Under the pieces are notes generated by a model, which was not told the origin of the DNA, searched no databases, and was given only the letters and a program-made list of their open reading frames with translations. 64,000 nucleotides of DNA from Sweltsa coloradensis (lineage: Eukaryota > Arthropoda > Insecta > Plecoptera > Chloroperlidae). The translations under genes were made by a program, and so were the position numbers. The DNA lies in NCBI GenBank assembly GCA_024449915.1, contig JAMZAV010003089.1:1-64000 (forward strand), given 5' to 3'. Of this stretch, positions 12,421 to 22,385 are shown piece by piece. Position 1 is the stretch's first letter. Each line of letters begins with the position of its first letter.

Positions 12421-12749
12421 GGGCATTTTTCGTCCAAGCGGACAAGACAAAAATTTCTGTTACCGGAAAAGCGTCCCGGAAAATTTGTCGTCCCGGAATT
12501 TTAAAATTTGCGTAATAATCAGTTGATATCGAAAAAATATTCCACGTTACTTCGAAACGGAGGGCAGGGTCCGGCGACGAAACAAAAGTGTGCCGGAAAA
12601 CAAATTTCTCCAAAGTCTTCGGATTAACGACAAACGTGACCCGCAAACTACCGCATCGCGGCCGTACTCGGGCCGATTTTCGAGTTTGTCGCGGCAACGA
12701 GGTTTTCAAACTACGAGGAATTCCAGGTACGAGGTTTTCCAAGCCCTCC

Positions 12750-12773
12750 GCGCAGCGGCTTTCAAGCCGCGCG
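12750..12773 (+). other. 3' terminal hairpin, Helitron unit 2
   Basis: Same GCGGCTT/AAGCCGC stem with TC loop as unit 1, and the same 13 nt spacing to the end at 12786. Confidence 0.65.
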
Positions 12774-12798
12774 TAAGCGCGACTTGTCATTCCTCATA

Positions 12799-13116
12799 CT
12801 AGGGAAACGCCAAAGTCGTTGTTAAACGAGTGAGTGAGTGAGCCAAGTGTTGAGTACCCGGGAACATCCCCTTTCCTCCCCTATACCTAAGGATCTAGCC
12901 CAGTATGAGGAATGATACCGGGTACTCAACACATGGCTCTAAGTCTAGTCCTAAGTCGTTGTTAAACGAGTGAGTGAGCCATGAGTTGAGTACCCGGTAT
13001 CATTCCTCATACTGGGCTAGATCCTTAGGTATAGGGGAGGAAAGGGGATGTTCCCGGGTACTCAACACTTGGCTCACTCACTCACTCGTTTAACAACGAC
13101 ATTGGCGTTTCCCTAG
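12799..13116. repeat. two overlapping palindromic cores
   Basis: Two inverted core copies fused: the first runs from CTAGGGAAACGCC at 12799 in one orientation, and the second ends with GGCGTTTCCCTAG at 13116. The fusion point is the abnormal AAGTCTAGTCCTAAGTCG near 12945. Confidence 0.55.
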
Positions 13117-13393
13117 TTAAACGAGGGAGCGGAGCGACCGAGTGTCTCCATTCAACTCAAACGGCCCTCATTCTGTGATTCTGTCTGTCTGTCTGTCTGT
13201 CTGTACGTCGTAAATCAGCCGAACCGCTGAACAGATTGAGCTGAAATTTTAAACAGACATCCGGTACGAGTTTACTGAGAACTGCTAACAAAATCAGCTA
13301 GATCCATTGCGATTTAATCCTACAATAAATAAAAATGTAATTTTTCATGTATCGATTGCATTTGTTTAGTAGCAGCTAGCGGGAACGTCTCTA

Positions 13394-13466
13394 CGTGGCT
13401 TGCATGGCCTATTAGTAAGCATTTAGTCTAAAGCACGGAGGGTTGGGGTTCGATACCCGGTAGGTC
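13394..13466 (+). other. tRNA-like Pol III module, array copy 6
   Basis: A-box TGGCCTATTAG and a perfect B box GGTTCGATACC, with TTTTTTT right after. Confidence 0.5.
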
Positions 13467-13625
13467 GAACTTTTTTTATAATTTTACACCCACATATTAT
13501 ATTTGAGGGGTGAATAAAGGGGAAATAAAACTTAGGTGATTTTGTTTTATCTTGGAAATTAGTTAAATGTTTCACGCTAATACGTTTTGAACACGATTCG
13601 CATTTCTAATGTTCAATTTAAATAA

Positions 13626-13796
13626 CTAGGGAAACGCCAAAGTCGTTGTTAAACGAGTGAGTGAGCCATGTGTTGAGTACCCGGAATCATTCCTACTAGA
13701 TCCTTAGGTATAGGGGAGGAAAGGGGATGTTCCCGGGTACTCAACACTTGGCTCACTCACTCACTCGTTTAACAACGACTTTGGCGTTTCCCTTAG
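13626..13796. repeat. palindromic MITE-like core
   Basis: Complete inverted arms CTAGGGAAACGCC...GGCGTTTCCCTTAG with GTTGAGTACCCGG/CCGGGTACTCAAC inner arms. The centre is shortened compared with its neighbours (TACTGGGC missing). Confidence 0.65.
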
Positions 13797-14067
13797 TTAA
13801 ACGAGGGAGCGGAGCGACTGAGTGTCTCCATTCAACTCAAACGGCTCTCATTCTGTGATTCTGTCTGTCTGTCTGTACGTCGAAAATCAGCCGAACCGCT
13901 GAACAGATTGCGCTGAAATTTTAAACAGACATCCGGTACGAGTTTACTAAGAACTGTTAACAAAATCAGCTTGATCCATTGCGATTTAAGCCTACAATAA
14001 ATAAAAATGTGATTTTTAAAAATATCAATGGCATTTGTTTTGTAGCAGTTAGCGGGATGGGGGTGAC

Positions 14068-14141
14068 GTGGCCTGCATGACCTAGTGGTAACCATTTAGC
14101 CTACCGCACGGATGGATGGGGTTCGATACCCGTTAGTTCCA
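14068..14141 (+). other. tRNA-like Pol III module, array copy 7
   Basis: A-box-like TGACCTAGTGG and B box GGTTCGATACC, with a T-run after. It shares the GTAACC variant and the GATGGATGG insertion with the copy at 1110. Confidence 0.5.
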
Positions 14142-14681
14142 ACTTTTTTATATTTTTACATTCACATATTATTTTTGAGGGGTGTTAAATGGGAAATTAA
14201 ACTTAGGTGATTTTGTTTTATCTTGGAAATTTGTTAATGTTTCACGCTAATACGTTTTGAATACGATTCGCATTTTGAATGTTCAATTTAAATAATTATT
14301 GTGGCAAGCAGAGTGAGTTCCTGTAAGGTGACCCGACGGTCCGGTTTTAGAAGTCAAAACACTTGGCTAACTCACTCGTTTAACAACGACTTTGGTGTTT
14401 CCCTAGTACATAATTAAACGAGGGAGCGGAGCGACCGAGTGTCTTCATACAACTCGAACGGATCTCATTCTGTGATTCTGTCTGTCTGTCTGTACGTCGA
14501 AAATCAGCCGAACCGCTGAACAGATTAGGCTGAAATTTTAAACAGAGATCCAGGACGAGTTTACTGAGAACTGCTAACAAAATCAGCTAGATCCATTGCG
14601 ATTTAATCCTACAATAAATAAAAATGTGATATTTAAAATATCGATAGCATTTGTTTAGTAGCAGCTAGCGGGACAACATCT

Positions 14682-14756
14682 ACGTGGCTTGCATGGCCTA
14701 TTGGTAAGCATTAAGTCTACCGCACGGAGGGTTGGGGTTCGATACCCATTAGCTCG
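14682..14756 (+). other. tRNA-like Pol III module, array copy 8
   Basis: A-box TGGCCTATTGG and B box GGTTCGATACC, with TTTTTT at 14760. Confidence 0.5.
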
Positions 14757-14911
14757 AACTTTTTTATATTTTGACACCCACATTATATTTTGGAGGGGTG
14801 TTAAATGAAAAATAAAACTTAGGTGATTTTGTTTTATCTTGGAAATTTGTTAATGTTTCACGCTTATACGTTTTGAATACGATTCGCATTTCAAATGTTC
14901 AATTTATATAA

Positions 14912-15089
14912 CTAGGGAAACGCCTAAGTCGTTGTTAAACGAGTGAGTGAGCCATGTGTTGAGTACCCGGTATCATTCCTCATACTGGGCTAGATCCTTA
15001 GGTAAAGGGGAGGAAAGAGGATGTTCCCGGGTACTCAACACTTGGCTCACTCACTCACTCGTTTAACAACGACTTTGGCGTTTCCCTAG
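14912..15089. repeat. 178 bp palindromic MITE-like core
   Basis: CTAGGGAAACGCCTAAGTCG...GGCGTTTCCCTAG. The private variants GCCTAAGTCG and AAAGAGGATG recur, reverse-complemented, at 48593-48768, which ties the two loci together. Confidence 0.7.
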
Positions 15090-15365
15090 TTAAACGAGGG
15101 AGCGGAGCGACCGAGTGTCTCCATTCAACTCAAACGGCCCTCATTCTGTGATTCTGTCTGTCTGTCTGTCTGTACGTCGAAAATCAGCCGAACCGCTGAA
15201 CAGATTGGGCTGAAATTTTAAACATACATCCGGTACGAGTTTACTGAGAACTGCTAACAAAATCAGCTAGATCCATTGCGATTTAATCCTACAATAAATA
15301 AAAATGTGATTTTTTTAAAATATCGATAGCATTTGTTTAGTAGCAGCTAGCGGGACGAGATCTTC

Positions 15366-15438
15366 CTGGCTGACATGGCCCAGTGGTAAGCATTAAGCCT
15401 TCCGCACAGAGGGTTGGGGTTCTATACCCGTTAACTCG
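15366..15438 (+). other. tRNA-like Pol III module, array copy 9
   Basis: A-box TGGCCCAGTGG, B box mutated to GGTTCTATACC, T-run after. The same B-box mutation is found in the inverted copy at 48246-48320. Confidence 0.5.
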
Positions 15439-15593
15439 AATTTTTTTATATTTTTACATCCACATATTATTTTTGAGGGGTGTTAAGTGGGAAATAAAAC
15501 TTAGGTGATTTTGTTTTATCTTGGAAATTTGTTAATGTTTCACGCTAATACGTTTTAAACATGATTCGCATTTTAAATGTTCAATTTAAAAAA

Positions 15594-15771
15594 CTAGGGA
15601 AACGCCAAAGTGGTTGTTAAACGAGTGAGTGAGCCATGTGTTGAGTACCCGGTATCATTCCCCATACTGGGCTAGATCTAGCCTTAGGTATATGGGAGGA
15701 AAGGGGATGTTCCCGGGTACTCAACACTTGGCTCTCTCACTCGTTTAACAACGACTTTGGCGTTTCCCTAG
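15594..15771. repeat. 178 bp palindromic MITE-like core
   Basis: Arms from CTAGGGAAACGCC to GGCGTTTCCCTAG. It is nearly the exact reverse complement of 47913-48090, including the private AAAGTGGTTG and GGCTCTCTCAC variants. Confidence 0.7.
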
Positions 15772-16054
15772 TTAAACGAGGGAGCGGAGCGACTGAGTGT
15801 CTCCATTCAACTCAAACGGCCGTCATTCTGTGATACTGTGTGTCTGTCTGTCTGTCTGTACGTCGAAAATCAGCCGAACCGCTGAACAGATTGGGCTGAA
15901 ATTTTAAACAGAAATCCGGTACGAGTTTACTGGGAACTGTTAACAAAATCAGCTAGATCCATTGCGATTTAAGCCTACAATAAATAAAAAGGTGATTTTT
16001 TAAATTATCGATAGCATTTGTTTAGTAGCAGCTATAGCGGGACGGAATCTGTGT

Positions 16055-16134
16055 AGCTGACATGGCATAGTGGTAAGCATTTAGCCTACTGCACGGAGGG
16101 TTGGGGTTCGATGCCCGTTAGCTCGCACTTTTTT
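16055..16134 (+). other. best-preserved tRNA-like module of the array
   Basis: The acceptor-like ends AGCTGAC (16055-16061) and GTTAGCT (16117-16123) pair over seven positions with one wobble. A box TGGCATAGTGG (16063-16073), B box GGTTCGATGCC (16105-16115), terminator TTTTTT (16129-16134). The anticodon arm does not fold properly, so this is a tRNA-derived Pol III element rather than a working tRNA. Confidence 0.6.
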
Positions 16135-16403
16135 ATATTTTTACACCCACATATTATTTTTGAGGGGTGTTAAATGGGAAATAAAAATTAGGTTATTTTG
16201 TTTTATCTTGAAAATTTGTTATTGTTTTAAGCTAATACGTTTTGAACATGATTTGCATTTTAAATGTTCAATTTAAACAACTAGGGAAACGCCAAAGTCG
16301 TTGTTAAACGAGTGAGTGAGCCACGTGTTGAGTACTCGGTATCATTCCTCATACTGGGCTCGATCCAGCCTTAGGTATAGGGGAGGAAAGGGGATGTTCC
16401 CGG

Positions 16404-17032
16404 CAGTGGCGGATCTAGGACATAATCATGGGGGGGCGATTTGCGTGTGCATGTACAGTCGTGGGAAAGGGACTAAGCGCGGACGCACGGGGGGTAGAGG
16501 GGCGGAGCCCCCCATTAATTGCGCCGCAGGCGAAAATTTTGAAAATCAGGTTTTTAGAGTGCATTTGGTGCGTTTTAGAAAAAAGTGGTGGGCGGAATGC
16601 AATACGGAAACAATATAGTTTGAGTGCACCAATTTGTTTTGTCGTCATGTCGAGCTTACAATTTACAGCATTGGCCTAGATTGCAACATTATTAAAAACG
16701 TTTGATCTTATTTTCAATTCATCATTTTATTTATTTATTAAACGTCTATCCTATTTAGTTAAAAAACGATTCACATAGGAGGACAACTTAATAAATCGAA
16801 GTACACCGATGCAGACACATTTCAGAGGCAAACTGATTATTTCTGACAACATAAAGAAAAGTTGATTTTTATCGGGAGTTTTAAATAAATAGCGCCGCAG
16901 GCGAAAATTTTGAAAATCAGGTTTTTAGAGTGCATTTGGTGCGTGCACAATAAAATAATAAAATCATTTTTTTATTTTTAAAGAATCATGGGGGGGGCGA
17001 TCGCCCCACCGCCCCCCCTGGATCCGCCATTG
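16404..17032. mobile_element. non-autonomous hAT element (MITE)
   Basis: 629 bp with terminal inverted repeats CAGTGGCGGATC(T/C)AGG and an 8 bp target duplication GTTCCCGG (16396-16403 and 17033-17040), typical of hAT. It interrupts the array palindrome 16281-17095. Inside, a ~53 bp segment beginning GCGCCGCAGGCG occurs twice in direct orientation (about 16518 and 16891). Between them lies a reverse-oriented LINE 3' tail (16715-16790). No transposase is encoded. Confidence 0.85.
16715..16795 (-). mobile_element. LINE 3' tail fragment inside hAT MITE
   Basis: On the minus strand: TTGTCCTCCT, a short AATCG...TTTTTTAACT hairpin-like stretch, AGGATAGACGTT, then an AATAAATAAAT tail. The same end occurs at about 60890 and 61490. 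Confidence 0.5.
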
Positions 17033-17095
17033 GTTCCCGGTTATTTAACACTTGGTTCACTCACTCATTTAACAACGACTTTGGCGCTTCCCTAG

Positions 17096-17292
17096 TATAC
17101 ACATTGCTGGTGGCAAGAGTAGAGCAAGGCCCCTTAACACAATGTGCCTTGCCACCAGTTTATGATCTAAATATTAAATTAAACAGTGCCTTATACAATA
17201 TATTATACATATACTACAAATAACTTCTTTAGCAAATAAGGGAAAATTATTATATCGATGATGAATAAGATGAGAATGAGTAACAAAAATTG
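17096..17292. other. unassigned spacer with one hairpin
   Basis: CTGGTGGCAAG (from about 17109) pairs with CTTGCCACCAG (ending at about 17159). The rest is AT-rich with nothing recognised. Confidence 0.3.
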
Positions 17293-17466
17293 TGAAGGGA
17301 TGTCCGAAGGCTATATAAGATTACTCAATCCCTTGCATTAGCATTAACGACTGAGAAAAAAACTCGGAAAAACCCTTCAGGCTGGATTGCCGGTCTCGAC
17401 GGGATTTGAACACGGGACCTCCCGAATCAGAGTCACGTGCTTAACGTTGGAGGCAACACTGTCGGA
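17293..17466 (-). mobile_element. tRNA-derived SINE, family A copy 1
   Basis: Minus strand carries a tRNA-like head with B-box-like GTGTTCAAATCCC and a body ending near a GGGATTGAGTAATC block. The body (TTTTCCGAG, TCAGTCGTTAATGCTAATGC) also occurs at 47434-47585, defining a dispersed family. The A box is weak. Confidence 0.55.
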
Positions 17467-17671
17467 AAAGCCTATGCAGGGAATAGAACAGCACCGGCAT
17501 TCTGAAAAGATATTTGGGTTCAAAGAAGCGATTGACAGGCAATTGAGTTAAGTGTCATACCCTCTCTTTGTGCGGCGCTCGCCAGTTGGACCCACCGCAT
17601 CGCTGTTGCCAGGTTTGCTTTGCTGACTGAACCTCATTTAAAATAAATACAAAATACATGTTTGAACCTTG
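17467..17671. other. unassigned spacer before Copia-1
   Basis: No coding or repeat feature seen. It ends at the CAACC target-site copy of the Copia element. Confidence 0.3.
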
Positions 17672-17676
17672 CAACC

Positions 17677-17890
17677 TGTTAGAATAGTAGCGGAATTGGG
17701 TAGTTTTGTTGTTGGATTAACACAGATTGATACGATGTTTAAATCAGTTTGCTTTATTAACTACATGATGATACAGACATGAACGGAAACGGAACTAACT
17801 CCGTAGCAGTGCTGCCAACTTTTATAAAGAAAGAAGAAGATGAACATTATTGACATCCCTCTTGTCAGCCAGAGATTATACTCCATAACA
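17677..17890 (-). repeat. Copia-1 3' LTR
   Basis: 214 bp, TG...CA ends. It is preceded on the coding strand by a polypurine tract (AGATGAAGGGGGAG, plus-strand 17891-17904), as expected for a 3' LTR. Confidence 0.9.
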
Positions 17891-17975
17891 CTCCCCCTTC
17901 ATCTTGACTGACACAAGAACAAAAAAACAAAAATTTACTTTAGTAATACTCAAGAGAATGATACAAAACTTAAAT

Positions 17976-18600
17976 TCACTTGATCAAACTAAGTCCTTCA
18001 ACACACTTATTGTGTTTGATTTTTCCCAAACCTTTGGTCAACACATCTGCTACCATTTCCTCGGAACTTACATGATTTAGCTCCAATGTATTTTGCTCAA
18101 TGTGCTGTCTAATACTATGGTATCTCACATCTATGTACTTGGTTCTACCACCAGCTCCTGTGTTCATTGCTATTTTTTGTGAACTTTGATTATCATTAAA
18201 CAAAACAATGGTATCTGATTTTCCAAACAGTTCTTGGAATAAATTTTTCAAATATACAGGCCTCATCTGAAAGTGCTACATATTCAGCCTCTGTGCTGTG
18301 CTTTGTTCTATTCTTTGTTTTCTGCTTTCCCATGATACTGGCCCACCACCAAGCATAAAAACAAAACCTGTGTATGATTTTCTATCAGAAACATCATTAG
18401 CAAAATCAGCATCAACATAACCATAGATTTTATTACCAGTGGGTTTAAATGACAAATGATAATCTTTGGTCCCTTGAAGATAACGCAACACCCTTTTTGC
18501 TGCTTTCCAGTGATCATCGGAATGAGCTACATTAAACTGGCTCAAATAGCTAGCTACAAAAGCTATGTCGGGCCTTGTGCATACAGCTAGATACATGATG
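17976..18600 (-). pseudogene. Copia-1 RNase H domain
   Basis: Two frames cover the C-terminal RNase H of the Copia polyprotein: first the conserved MYLAVCTRPDIAFVASYLSQ segment with YGYVDADFAND, then a second piece with VLFNDNQSSQKIA and KYIDVRYHSIR, ending in LTKGL and a stop at 17976. RNase H removes the RNA strand during reverse transcription. The break between pieces (about 18270) is a frameshift replacing the usual AEY motif, so the domain is not translated whole. Confidence 0.85.
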
Positions 18601-18693
18601 CATCCAATTAGGTGCTGATAAGAAACATCAACATTGGTTTCAGAAGTTGAAACATCTTACTTCATCCTGCAGTCTAGAGGGGTTGATACAGGA

Positions 18694-19450
18694 TTACAAT
18701 CGGACATTGAAACGTTCTAGAACATTTTGAATGTACTGTTTCTGGTTTACTCTGATTTCACCGGTCACCTTATCCCTCTGAAACTCCATTCCCAAACAAT
18801 GTTTTAGTTCCCCAAGGTTTCTAATTTTAAATTCTCTTGCTAAACATGTTTTCAGTTCAGTCTTGTAAGAAGTGTTATTTGAAAACACAATGAAATCATC
18901 AACATACAGAGCAATGATTATTATGCCCTCATTACTACTCTTAAAATACACACATGGCTCAAGATTGGACCTACTAAAGCCCAACTTGATCAAAATATTA
19001 TGTATCTTTGTGTTCCAAGCCCTAGAGGCTTGTTTTAGTACATACAAAGCCTTTTTCAACAAACACACCTTCTCCGGGCTCCCACTGAATGTTTAGTCCC
19101 TCTGGAACTTCCATATAAACCACTTCTTCCAACTCCCCATGCTGAAAGGCTGTGCTGACATCCAGGTGATCAATATCTAAATTTAAATTTACAGCAACAC
19201 CCAGAAGCATTGGGATTGTTGAATATCTCACCACTGGTGAGAAAGTCTCTTTATAGTCTATGCCCTCTATTTGTGAAAAACCTTTAGCTACCAACCTCGC
19301 TTTATACCGTTCTACAGCACCATCGGGGCCTCGTTTTATTTTAAAAACCCATTTTCTTTTAATTACATCAGCACCCTCAGGTCCATGCACTAACTCCCAT
19401 GCACCGTTGGTAGATAACGATTTAAGCTCGTCTTCCATAGCTCTTTTTCA
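18694..19450 (-). pseudogene. Copia-1 reverse transcriptase domain
   Basis: Copia-type RT (RVT_2 family). The N-terminal part carries KRKWVFKIKRGPDG and YKARLVAKGFSQ, the middle LDVSTAFQHGELEE, and the catalytic box LYVDDFIVFSN is intact. One frameshift at about 19040-19068 separates the two pieces, and further breaks follow before RNase H. It would copy element RNA into DNA inside virus-like particles. Upstream of 19450 a poorly conserved linker (19451-19860) links it to integrase. Confidence 0.88.
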
Positions 19451-19870
19451 CTTCCCTTTGTCTTTCCCCAATAGGGCTTGAGTAACTGTTTCTGGTTCGC
19501 CTAATTCTGTCTGCGACTCAAAAACATTATACGCAACAAAATCTGGGAACTGCTTAGGTTTATGAACCCTTTTAGTGCGTCTAGCACCCACATTTCGCTA
19601 ATTTCTCTCTAAGCCTAGGCCTACATCTAAATCTACGCCATGAGACTCCCCACTTTCAGACTCGGTTTCCAGGTCGGAGGATTCACTTTGACCGATTTCA
19701 TTATTACCTGATCCCTCACTAGATACTGACATTACCTCATTATCCTGAACTAGCTCATTACCCATTACTAGGCCTACACTTGGCTCGACCTCATTTTTAG
19801 GGATTTCCGACTTAATGCCAACTTCCTGAGTCTCTTCGAGGAATATAACATCTCTAGCCCTAAAACCTCT

Positions 19871-20620
19871 TCAGGGATTTTGAGGATCAACACATCTATA
19901 ACCTTTTGTTTCAGTGCAGTACCCTACAAACAAACACTCTTTGCTTTTAGAATCCCACTTTTTCCTGAATTTCTTAGGAATATGAACCAGAACTTTGCAC
20001 CCAAAAGTTCTCAAATGACTGAGATCGGGTTTCTCACCTGTCCAGGCCTCTTCAGGTGTCATCCCTATAACTGCTTTACTAGGGGATCTATTTTTAAGGT
20101 AAGCCGCAGTCCTAGTGACTTCTACCCAATACTTAGCACCTAAACCAGAGTCTTGCAAAAGAGTTCTCCCTATTTCTACTAGAGTTCTATTGGTTCTCCC
20201 CGCAACTCTATTCTGTTGTGGGCTATCTGGTACTGTGACTTGATGCTTAATCCCAGCATCGGTCAGTAAACTACGCATTTCTTGATTGATAAATTCTGTC
20301 CCCCCGTCAGTTCTAACAGTCTGAATTTTTAATTTAGTTTCATTTTCAACCATTGCCTTAAATTCTGCAAATTTGGCCTTGGGTTCATCTTTTGATTGTA
20401 GAAAATACAAACATATTTTTCTTGTGAAATCATCTACCAACACAAAAAAATACTTTGAACCATCCCATGCTGGCTCACTCATTGGACCACACAGATCAGC
20501 ATGAATAAGCTCCAGTTTTTCTTGAGCTCTTCGTGCTCCTAAATTTCTTAAAGGGGACCCTATGTTGTTTCCCTTTTATAAATGGCAAACAAGGCTTCCA
20601 TAGACCAGGAGCCAGAACCT
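19871..20620 (-). pseudogene. Copia-1 integrase core
   Basis: Integrase (rve) joining retroelement DNA to the genome. Visible: the C-terminal half of an HHCC zinc finger near 20600 (frameshifted), LIHADLCGPM with the first aspartate, VRTDGGTEF with the second, and PQQNRVAGRTNR where the family has a glutamate in the VAER position. The glutamate is replaced by glycine (codon at 20198-20200), so the catalytic triad is incomplete. The ORF 20482-19871 is otherwise open. The N-terminal zinc finger is separated from it by the foldback insertion. Confidence 0.88.
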
Positions 20621-20631
20621 TTGGGAAAAAG

Positions 20632-20638
20632 TTTCGTT
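20632..20638. other. target-site duplication of foldback element, left
   Basis: TTTCGTT, matching 23808-23814. Confidence 0.75.
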
Positions 20639-21206
20639 CAACCCAGTTTACATCTCAAATCTGACTTGACCACGTGGTAGTATGCACATTTTGAAACATC
20701 TTTAGGGAGGATGTCACTTAGAATTGTGGTATTCGTTTTTTTTTTAGCAGCCATTTTGCTTTTGGATGTGCGATCATTGAAAAGCTTAGTCGGTACTATC
20801 TTAAAATGTACATAGCCCGTGACACAGTTAACCGATTTTATTTTTTCTTACACCGATTTGTAGGTAATTGCATGTTTTAATTATTGTTTATAATCAATTT
20901 CTAATAGTCATATGATTTCATCGTTAAAAAATGCAGATATGGCGAAAAAAGTGTAAATATTTTTACTAAAATGTGATTCAAGCATAACTTCACAGATTAT
21001 TTTGGTCAGTTAGCGCTATGTTTTTATACATTATTAGGATTTATAAAACTAACTCATGGACAACATATATAAAAAATACGGATTATTGCACATTTGAGTA
21101 CATAAGCGTTGAAGGCTGAGCATTTTCAGTGGATTGTACGCTATTTAACTATGATTTTCATCCAACTTCATTTTGTCATTGCTAGTATAGAATAACATTT
21201 TTAAAG

Positions 21207-21290
21207 TCCCCCACTGAAAATCAGTTATATAACTGAGTGGGCAGACTCTAAATAAAATTTATTTATTTATTTATTTATTTATTTAAAGAA
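21207..21290 (+). mobile_element. LINE/SINE 3' tail in left foldback arm
   Basis: CCCACTGAAAATCAGTTATA, then TAACTGAGTGGGCAGACTCT and (TTTA)n. It is absent from the right arm, so it inserted after the inverted repeat formed. The hairpin CCCACTG...AACTGAGTGGG matches the tail of the SINE at 25070. Confidence 0.6.
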
Positions 21291-21334
21291 GTTCCAACAA
21301 ACAATACAATGCAAATGGTAAATGTGAATGATAA

Positions 21335-22385
21335 ATGCGATTTAAAGATTTTTGCAGAATAGTCGATTTTATTGAATTTTTAGTTTCAAAAGTGGAAAAA
21401 GTGGAAAAGTCTGATTTTCACGTGACAAATTTATTTGCTGGCACTTATATTCTTGGAAAGTATAATTTAAGAGTTTTTGTAGGTTATCTGAAAATTTAAT
21501 CTAATTCGGAGTAGTCATTTGTTATGGACAGCAAAGAAATTAACGCAGACATGTTCAAAAAAAATGTCCGAGGAAATGGTGCAACAATATTTCATCGGAG
21601 GTCACAAGCATAAAATTTGGGGAAAAGGTACTTTATGGCCTAATGAACAATAATTGATATGATTACAATGAAGATTTTACTCCATTAACTCACTGGAGGT
21701 CAAAAAATCAAAATCTTTATAAAAAACAATTTTACTGATTTTTTTTTTTATTTTTAGAGTCTGTTTAATCCTAATTATTGGTTTATTATGTAATTATTCA
21801 CAAAAAGTTTCAATTTTGTAAAAAATATTTAAAAATTAGATATTAAAAATTTTGTCAATTTTTGCAAAAAAAAAATTCTTCTAAATTTGAAACTTTTTGT
21901 GAATAATTACATGTTAAACCAATAATTAGGATTAAACAGATTAAAAAAATATAATTTTTACAGTAAAATTGATTTTTTTAGATTTTAATTTTTTGACCTC
22001 CAGTGAGTTAATGGAGTAAAATCTTCATTGTAATCATATCAATTATTGTTCATTAGGTCATAAAGTACCTTTTTCCAAATTTTTATGCTTGTGACCTCCA
22101 ATGAAATATTGTTGCACCATTTCCTCGGACATTTTTTTATTTTTTGAACATATCTGCGTCAATTTCTTTGCTGTCCATAACGAATGACTGCTCCGAATTA
22201 GATTACATTTTCAGATAACCTTCAAAAACTCTTAAATTATACTTTCCAAGAATATAAGTGCCAGCAAATAAAATTGTCACGTGAAAATCGCACTTTTCCA
22301 CTTTTTCCACTTTTGAAACTGAAAATTCCATAAAAGCGACTATTCTGCTAAAATCTTTAAATCGCATTTTTGGATGAGCGTAGCA
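21335..22385. repeat. inner palindrome of foldback element
   Basis: Arms of about 500 bp mirror each other around 21860 (e.g. GACCTCCAGTGAGTTAATGG at 21990 versus its complement at 21680), with few mismatches. Confidence 0.8.

Larger units (their letters stand above)
8168..12786 (+). mobile_element. Helitron-like non-autonomous element, unit 2
   Basis: A 4619 bp second copy, head-to-tail with unit 1: the last G of unit 1 (8167) is followed at once by TCTATACTAATAGTC. It has the same order of internal repeats, differing mainly by small indels and one lost ~120 bp minisatellite monomer. It ends GCGCGACTTG at 12786. The next bases, TCATTCCTCATAC, continue the array sequence left off at A3379. 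It is non-coding; short ORFs in the G-rich parts are not conserved in frame between the two units. Confidence 0.72.
12787..17095 (+). repeat. tandem array of ~610-690 bp units, right block
   Basis: Continuation of the left array after the Helitron insertion, with cleaner sequence. Unit starts (TTAAACGAGGGAGCGG) fall near 13115, 13798, 14413, 15093 and 15775, giving alternating ~610 and ~680 bp spacing set by whether a full or half palindrome separates units. The last palindrome is split by a hAT MITE. The array ends at the CCCTAG arm at 17095. Confidence 0.85.

Noticed and set aside
16055..16123. Genuine tRNA gene in the array
   Set aside because: A and B boxes and acceptor pairing exist, but the anticodon arm does not form and copies vary at key positions, so it was kept as tRNA-like only.
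12787..17095. CRISPR-like repeat array
   Set aside because: Repeats are hundreds of bases long with transposon features; eukaryotic context.
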